Notes under the pieces: model-generated | What the model was told of the DNA's origin: nothing | The model's input: the letters and a program-made list of their open reading frames with translations, nothing else | Databases searched by the model: none | Made by a program: the position numbers and the translations under genes | Shown here: piece by piece, positions 58,401 through 64,000 of the stretch | How positions within the stretch are numbered: the stretch's first letter is position 1 | Layout: every line of letters starts with the position of its first letter | DNA from: Chondrosia reniformis | Taxonomy: Eukaryota > Porifera > Demospongiae > Chondrillida > Chondrillidae | Direction of reading: 5' to 3' | NCBI GenBank assembly: GCA_947172415.1 | Contig: OX359194.1 | Coordinates: 7,450,401-7,514,400 of the forward strand | DNA length: 64,000 nucleotides

Positions 58401-61400
58401 GTTTTCTCTCACTCATCCCACCAGGTTTAGTCGCATGACTGGATTGTCTGGGGCAATGGATTTTGATCTTCTTGGTGAGCACTATCTCTTCTTTGGACTA
58501 GATCCTGATGGTACTGGAGAAGCCTATGCATCGCTCTCTTTCCACAGCTTCAAGATACCTATCATCAGCACTCAAAACTATTCCTTCACCTTTGTAAGTT
58601 TCTTCAGTGTGCAGTGTGTTTTTAGCCTTAATTCATCCTCTTCTCCCGTCTTCTGTTACAGGATGGTCTCACAATGCAAGATAATCTAGTCCCTGAAGGG
58701 GAACGTGGAGAAATATTCCTCTCATTTAGCAATCCACTAGCTGTAAGTAAAGGTTGGCTGTGCCGTGGCATAAAGTTAGAGCTCTTTTTAATTTCTTCCG
58801 AAGTCATTTGGCTATCCCGTGGGGTGTGAACGTTCAGCCTGTCAGTATTATGTACAGTGGTTTGTTGATGGGGATGGTCTTGTCTTTGAATTGGAGGCAG
58901 CCTCCGAGGGTTGGGTGGCCATTGGTCTCTCTCCCGACCCACTGATGAGCGGAGGGGCATTTGATGACGTTATTGCATGCCAAGCTACACCTAATGATCT
59001 CAGAGTTGTTGGCAAAGATTTAAACAACCCTTCTGGAGCCAAAGCAAATGAACTTGATTCAGTGAGTATTGTCCTTATGTGGCTACACAGATAGTTCAAT
59101 GTATTATATTAATATTTGCAGAATATTTTACTATATTGTATGCAATATATTTACAAAGTAAAACTTAGAGGACAATAAATACTCAAATACTCACAACTAT
59201 ATCACTGTGTTAGAAGGCCTTTTTGGAGAACACCACTCCTCATCAGTAGCACTGGGTATCGTCCAGAAGTTACCAAGCAACCCAAGCTTTCACTGGGGAT
59301 TGGTCACTTCTGAACCTGTTCAAGCATCACAGAAACACATTATCATCACAGACATGTACAATATTTGTTACATATACGTATGTATACCTTTACATGTCAT
59401 ACTGACTTAGAATCAACATGTTGAATTGCTATCGGGAGAAGTCAGTAACGGTCGAATTTCTTGTCTTGTGAGACGTCCGAATGTCACAGGAGATGCTAAT
59501 GATTATCCACTAGACATGTCTGTCTACATTCTCTCTGCTTATGGAACCGCTCAAAGTGGGTCAATTTGTGTGATCTCAATCTTGATCTTAAGTTTGTAGC
59601 TTTATTAAAGAGACTTTGTAACTTGATCTTTTGCAGATTCTCCCGACAGTGCACTGACCTATCACGGTCCAAATAACAGGTTCCTTACCGGAGCACCTGT
59701 TAACCTGTTTGCTCCTGTTATTGTGACCACACCCCCTCCCCCTCCCCCTGAGCTGAGGGCTCACGGTAAGACACTGTCTGCATAGCAGTGAGATTTTTCA
59801 ACGTGATAATACACACTAGTGTGGAAGAACGTTGTGGCCATCCATTATAATCAAAAGGATACTTGGCTTTAGGATATTATGTGTCTTTGCATAGTGACCA
59901 GAGCTGTAAACAAAATCAAAGTAGTTTCTCTCATAGTTATGTGGGTGCATTATGTTAGCTGTATTTAATATATCACTGTTGTGTTGCTTAGGGATACTGA
60001 TGTTGTGGGCGTGGGTCCTCTTGGCAGCTACGGCCATCTTCTATGCAAGGTACACCCGCCCCGCCTACCCAAATGGGGAGTGGTTTGAGGTCCATCGAGC
60101 ACTCCTCACGGCATCTGTTGTTCTCACTGACATTGGATTTATACTCATTTTTGTTGCACTAAGAGGATTTCTATTCTTTGGTGTAAGCCAAGTTTGCATG
60201 CATGTGCACCCTACTCAGTCGGCCTGATTTATAGTCTCTTGCTTTTTATCTTTGAGATGATTCATCTTTGGTCTTTTAAACGTCTAAAGACGCAGTTTGT
60301 AGAATTGGAAGCTTCAACCCTGACCCCTGGGGTCTTCTTCAACGATTGAACCCCATGTCATATCTAAAGAAACAAACTGCATCTCTAGACACTAAAGAGA
60401 CTAAAAAATGAACCATCTCGAGTATAGATTTGTGGGTAGTCAGTAGAAATCCCTGTCATCCAATCCTTCTTTCTTGTTGAAGAGTTAGTTTTTAATTACC
60501 TTTTGTAGTAATTATCTTAATTGCTACCTCATTACTCATGATAACTTTGTCTGGTACACAGTGCTTCCTTCCCATGGCTTTAGAGGTACTTGGCCAACTT
60601 CTATTTAGTAAACCTCCATTTACTGTGTAACTGATAGCTTAGTTTGTTGGTCAATGAAAGATAAATTAGTGTATACATGTGTACATCTACTGTTATTCTT
60701 TAGCTTGTACATGTCTGTTTTCTCTACTTGTAGCCTTCCAATCCGATAGGGAGTGCCCATTTTGTAATTGGTTGCATTGTAGTAGGATTTCAAATTTACA
60801 ATGTGAGCATATCATAGGACTTGTCATGTGTTGCAGGTTATCTGTACAGATGCATATCGACTGAGTGATAATGTCTTGCACTCGTGGATCAGACTACTAT
60901 GTATATATTAACATTCTTAACTATCTACATACGTCCACAAATGTTTAGTAATGAATACTATTTTCTTACTGTATGTTCTTTAGCCAATCATAGCAGCCTT
61001 CAGATGTCATCCTGGAAGCACCTAGTAAGTAGTACAAGCTCCTGATCTTTATAGATATATCTGCTATTTTTGAAATTATAAGCTATCATTTTTATATATT
61101 TTCAGTCGAGTTATCTTTGATCTTATCCATGGTGTTCTAATTGGAAGTATCGTTGAAATTTTAGCTTGTAAGTTTCTGTTATGCAAATTGTGTAACCATA
61201 TATATGGTATGGAGAGAGAAAGAGAGTGACAGTGAAAGAAAGAGACAGACAGACAGAGAGAGAGGAGAGAGAATGTCTTTTATCTCTTCTTCATCCATAA
61301 TAGTTATCAACTGTGGCCTTGGTTTGTGGAGATTTGTTGAATTTACAAGAAGACCCGAACAGTTTTGGGTGTTTGTGGTGTTGGCTATAATTGTTTTCCT

Positions 61401-61735
61401 CTTTGAAGTTACTATGGCAACATACCATTTTATATCAAAATATGTTCTTTCGCATTTGAGCAAGCCAGCTAGCAATCTCCCACCTGCTGATGTCGAGCTT
61501 AGAGCTACAGTACAAGATGTGCCGGACTCAGATTCCGACAAGAGTGCTGCTCCAAAGAAGAAAAGCCCCTCGAAAGTTAGTGTTGAAATTTTAGTGAAAT
61601 GTTTATAATTTCATTGTAGTGTCCTTTCCTTTGAAGGATTCCTTCTTTAGGAGGCTGGCAGCTATAGTGTTTTCCATAGTGATAATTATCTTTCTTGTGG
61701 TATTAACTGTACTGATTGGTATTGGATCATACTAG
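55489..61735 (+). CDS. Reeler + two DOMON + cytochrome b561 membrane protein (FRRS1-like)
   Basis: A membrane redox protein related to ferric-chelate reductase 1, about 775 residues in 18 exons. Exon starts: 55489, 55728, 56806, 56974, 57264, 57763, 58081, 58425, 58662, 58804, 59411, 59637, 59992, 60734, 60984, 61106, 61304, 61637. It has a signal peptide (MKSWILYVVVLFSYAEA) and then a reeler-like domain (TGSGFHLLTPAVREI ... NSRVGMCNDS). Two DOMON domains follow: GWIALGLSVDRLMGGGEIDDV and GWVAIGLSPDPLMSGGAFDDV (each given without its last residues). A Pro-rich hinge leads to a cytochrome b561 core of about five helices. Candidate haem His are in FEVHRALL, SAHFVIG, DLIHGVL and ATYHFIS. A charged cytosolic segment and one last membrane helix (IVIIIFLVVLTVLIGIG) end the protein. 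The second DOMON is an extra copy compared with FRRS1. Electron donor and substrate are unknown. Confidence 0.88.
55922..56165. repeat. 44-bp minisatellite, about 5.5 copies (intronic)
   Basis: Units starting TACCAACCTCCTATATGCTG and ending CTCAATTGCATAAT lie in the 55856-56805 intron of the DOMON/b561 gene. Confidence 0.95.
58189..58292. mobile_element. 104-bp foldback element in an intron
   Basis: The ends CCAGAGATTTAAATGAGC and, read inverted, CCAGAGATATGTATAAATGAGC, are imperfect inverted repeats that continue into CAATCAGCAA / TTGCTGAAG. The structure is a hairpin-forming MITE. It sits in the 58143-58424 intron of the DOMON/b561 gene. Confidence 0.55.
60254..60419. mobile_element. 166-bp MITE with long inverted repeats (intronic)
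   Basis: The left arm starts GAGATGATTCATCTTTGGTC and the right arm, read inverted, starts GAGATGGTTCATTTTTTAGT. Both continue into AGAxGCAGTTTG, giving arms of about 50 bp. It lies in the 60183-60733 intron of the DOMON/b561 gene. Confidence 0.75.
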
Positions 61736-62618
61736 AACAGCAGAATTTGTCAATGCCGCACCAGAATATTTGTACATTAGGAGTACATATATACATAAGT
61801 ACAGTTTAGCTTACAAACAGACATTTAGAAACTCAACCTTAAGTATTTTTACCATGCATCTCTCTTTGGATATTCTAATGTACTGTATATGCAAATCACT
61901 AAATGTACAGAGTTCATTTCTGTATACATATGTTGGATTATTTGTTTGTTATGATGAAAGGGACTGTTTTGGTTGAGGATTAGCAACACTGAAGAATTTG
62001 AATGTAAAGGTTTTCTTCAACAATGAGGAGGTGGAGATTTGGCTGTATTTTTTTAACTCAAAACTGGGGGAAATGGATAAAACCCCATGTGTCTTAATAG
62101 GATGAGAACAACTTTTCTGGTCCCACATAGAAAAGATTATATATTAAGCACTGGTAAGCACTTATTGAACCAGTCCCAGTCATAGCTGTATGCATGGGTG
62201 TGGTGAATGGGTGTCAGCTCAGTGGGTGCTTAAGTCAAACGAAATATTTTTATATATAAGCATGCGCTAGCAAATTATATACATACCAACCCTAAATGTA
62301 CAATACTTTCAGAAATTAATGCTTCGAACTACGCTTTCTAGATTTTCAACGTTTTAACTGCTGGTTAACGTGAGATTAACAAAAGCTTCGTAGAGATTCG
62401 ATAGACTACTCTTTTATGCATCACAAATTTGTAAAATTCCCAGGAACTGCGATGAAAATTGTTCTCGCGTGTATACTCTTCAGTTAGCACTTCGTCAGCC
62501 ATTTTGTATCCATTGAGAAAATCCTCAAGCAGGAAACTATAATTAAGGCTGACGTCATCTGAACACGTGATCGTATTTCCTAATAAGGATTTTGCGCGGG
62601 AAAAATGGAATGCAGCCA

Positions 62619-62626
62619 TATAAAAG
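62619..62626 (+). promoter_or_regulatory. TATA box TATAAAAG
   Basis: A consensus TATAAAAG sits 17-25 bp before a GC-rich, helix-rich stretch that is not part of either neighbouring gene. The spacing suits a Pol II core promoter or a U6-type Pol III promoter. I could not confirm a proximal sequence element. Confidence 0.4.
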
Positions 62627-62642
62627 ACGGCGAGGTGTGAAA

Positions 62643-62930
62643 AATCTCAGTTTACCCCCGGTGGCTTACTTGACGCGTGAGATTGCTAAAGTTTCTGTGC
62701 CTGACGGTGGTCTTTCCTTATCCCGAGTAGTCCTGTTCGGAGCGCTAGACAAGTAGACCCAGGATTCCCCTCGGCTCCGCCAGCGAGCTGAGAATGCGGC
62801 CTGGTGTCACGTTGGATATACAATCTGATCAGGAACTCAGTGGGAGGGTTGGTGCTTGGGATTGGTCCTCACTAGCTCTGGCTTCGGCTGGGGTCTGACG
62901 GCACGGAGATTGAGGTAATCACGTAACTAT
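62643..62930 (+). ncRNA. Candidate structured non-coding RNA of unknown family
   Basis: No ORF of note is present, and the base composition differs sharply from the AT-rich flanks. Helices visible by eye: AATCTCA (62643-62649) with TGAGATT (62678-62684); TTCTGTGCC (62693-62701) with GGCACGGAG (62900-62908); and CTCTGGC-TTCG-GCTGGGG (62876-62893), a hairpin capped by a stable UUCG tetraloop. CGGAGC and GCTCCG near 62740 and 62779 could also pair. The long-range helix encloses about 200 nt, as in large structured RNAs such as RNase P/MRP, but I could not find the conserved elements of those families. No T-run terminator is obvious, and the 3' end is unknown. Confidence 0.25.
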
Positions 62931-63202
62931 GTAAGTTGAAGTCGGTTGTCGACACCTGATTTGGGCAGTTGTTTCGCCAGTCCCCACTTCAAGGACGTCA
63001 TCCGATCCTGAGGAGTTAAAGGTGTGGCAACACACTGATTCTCATCGGGGCAGTTTGCGGTTCGGGTTTATTTGCAATAAATTTACTAAAAATTAATAAC
63101 GTGCACAATAAAGAAGTGTTGTATATAAATAAGTAATTGGGAGAAGTGTTATATTTGATTACATATAATAATACTTTTGGAAGTAAAAAACTAATAATTT
63201 GT

Positions 63203-64000
63203 TTACCAAAACTTTGTTCTAATTCCTCTTTGCTTAGCAAGGACAAAAATAAAACACAGTACAAACATATAAAACAGTAGTATAATCATCGACACTAATA
63301 CAGATGCTGAAAGTGTGTCAACTGTTAGGTTGACGAGACCAGTGAGAAGATTGGCAATTAAAAAGAAAGCTAAGTGATTTTCATGAATTCCTGAAACGAT
63401 ACAACATATTTTGGTTAAATTATTAGACTGAGCTGTTTCCCTTTGATAGATTGTCTTTCTTGTGGGGTCATTGTAGACTCCAGTGGGCAGTGGAATGTTC
63501 AAATAGTAGGACACCAGCAGTGATATAAGATCAACCACAAAGAAGAGAACTAGGGCAGTAATGGACAGTGCCAACTACGGGAGAGGAAGAGGAATCAAAT
63601 GTGAAATAGATGTACAGCTACAATAGTCACATGAAAGTCACATGAATCACTCCATGTGATAATCACATCACAACTATGTATTGAAAAAAGGGGACTTTGA
63701 GATCTAAAGCTGATTTTAAAGCTTTGTTTATCATTATCATTTGACTCTGTTTTTTACCCCACCTACTCCTGTCTCCTCAATGACCATGCAGGGTGAATCT
63801 GGAAATTTGTAAAGGGGTTGCTAGGTAACAGAGGAGTGTAACAGAAGGATAGAATTAGGGTACAGTCCTACAGAAATAAAATGACTAATACACAGACAAA
63901 CTCAGAGGGAGGTACCAAAAGCACCCTGCTTTATCTGCCACTGCCACGTACCATCCAGAGGTAATAGGTGAGATTGGCCATTCTTCTGGAGATTGGTTCA
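63203..64000 (-). CDS. PIGW: GPI-anchor inositol acyltransferase, C-terminal part (gene continues beyond window)
   Basis: PIG-W (yeast Gwt1) acylates the inositol of GPI-anchor precursors in the endoplasmic reticulum membrane. Two minus-strand exons are visible: 64000-63952 (continuing outside the window), encoding ISRRMANLTYYLWM, and 63574-63203, encoding the rest. They join in phase 0 at a GTACGT donor and a CCCGTAG acceptor. The segment contains several hydrophobic helices and the family's conserved C-terminal motif ANLLTGLVNLTVDTL. It ends KFW at the stop, as I recall for the family. The N-terminal acyltransferase part is outside the window. Family assignment is strong. Confidence 0.88.

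Larger units (their letters stand above)
61736..63202. other. Spacer between the convergent DOMON/b561 and PIG-W genes
   Basis: 61736-62600 is AT-rich with no supported gene. An 84-codon minus-strand ORF at 62365-62619 resembles nothing I know. From 62619 a TATA box and a GC-rich structured stretch follow, listed separately. 63010-63202 is AT-rich 3' flank of PIG-W. Confidence 0.6.

Noticed and set aside
62365-62619. 84-codon minus-strand ORF beginning MAAFHFSRAKSLL
   Set aside because: It resembles nothing I know and overlaps the TATA box region. No downstream exon or poly(A) signal supports it.
1-64000. tRNA genes, rRNA, retroelements
   Set aside because: No B-box-like tRNA pattern with a cloverleaf, no rRNA core sequence and no reverse transcriptase or integrase-like ORF was seen on either strand.

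Overview
The window is animal nuclear DNA from an intron-rich but compact genome. Nearly all exons join at GT-AG boundaries, introns are often under 150 bp, and tandem repeats and short inverted-repeat elements sit in introns and spacers. The gene content is metazoan: an L27/multi-PDZ polarity scaffold, SRCR-bearing lysyl oxidases, SAS-6, ORC1, a reeler/DOMON/b561 protein and PIG-W. Together with the TACGTA-rich introns, this most resembles a demosponge of the Amphimedon type. The species is an inference. Exon boundaries were worked out by hand from reading frame and splice-site phase; all spliced models close in frame.

Left part (1-26480, mostly + strand): the last exon of an archaemetzincin (735-1247); a small membrane-anchored PDZ protein whose anchor and juxtamembrane tail recall calnexin (1410-6679); then a 30-exon MUPP1/PATJ-type gene with an L27 domain, 12 PDZ domains and a coiled coil (8817-23661). 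A gene-poor stretch with an unexplained GC-rich block follows (23662-26480).

Middle (26481-48301): an ankyrin-repeat/IQ-motif gene (minus, 26481-32707) faces ORC1 (plus, 32735-37171), with only 27 bp between the proposed start codons. Then come three tandem lysyl-oxidase-like genes on the minus strand (38550-41530, 41998-44563, 45120-48301). They share one five-exon plan with identical intron phases.

Right part (48476-64000): SAS-6 (48476-55357) is divergent from the third lysyl oxidase. It is followed after 131 bp by a reeler + double DOMON + cytochrome b561 gene (55489-61735). A spacer holds a TATA box followed by a GC-rich stretch with strong RNA-like helices (about 62619-62930). The window ends in the 3' part of PIG-W on the minus strand (63203 to beyond 64000).

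The genes do not form one pathway. Themes are cell polarity scaffolding, DNA replication licensing, centriole assembly, extracellular-matrix crosslinking and membrane redox. The most notable sequence-level features are an ORC1 intron minisatellite made of copies of its own exon-intron junction, recent sequence exchange between two lysyl oxidases, a (PTTR)n linker in the third, the candidate structured RNA, and the calnexin-like tail joined to a PDZ domain.
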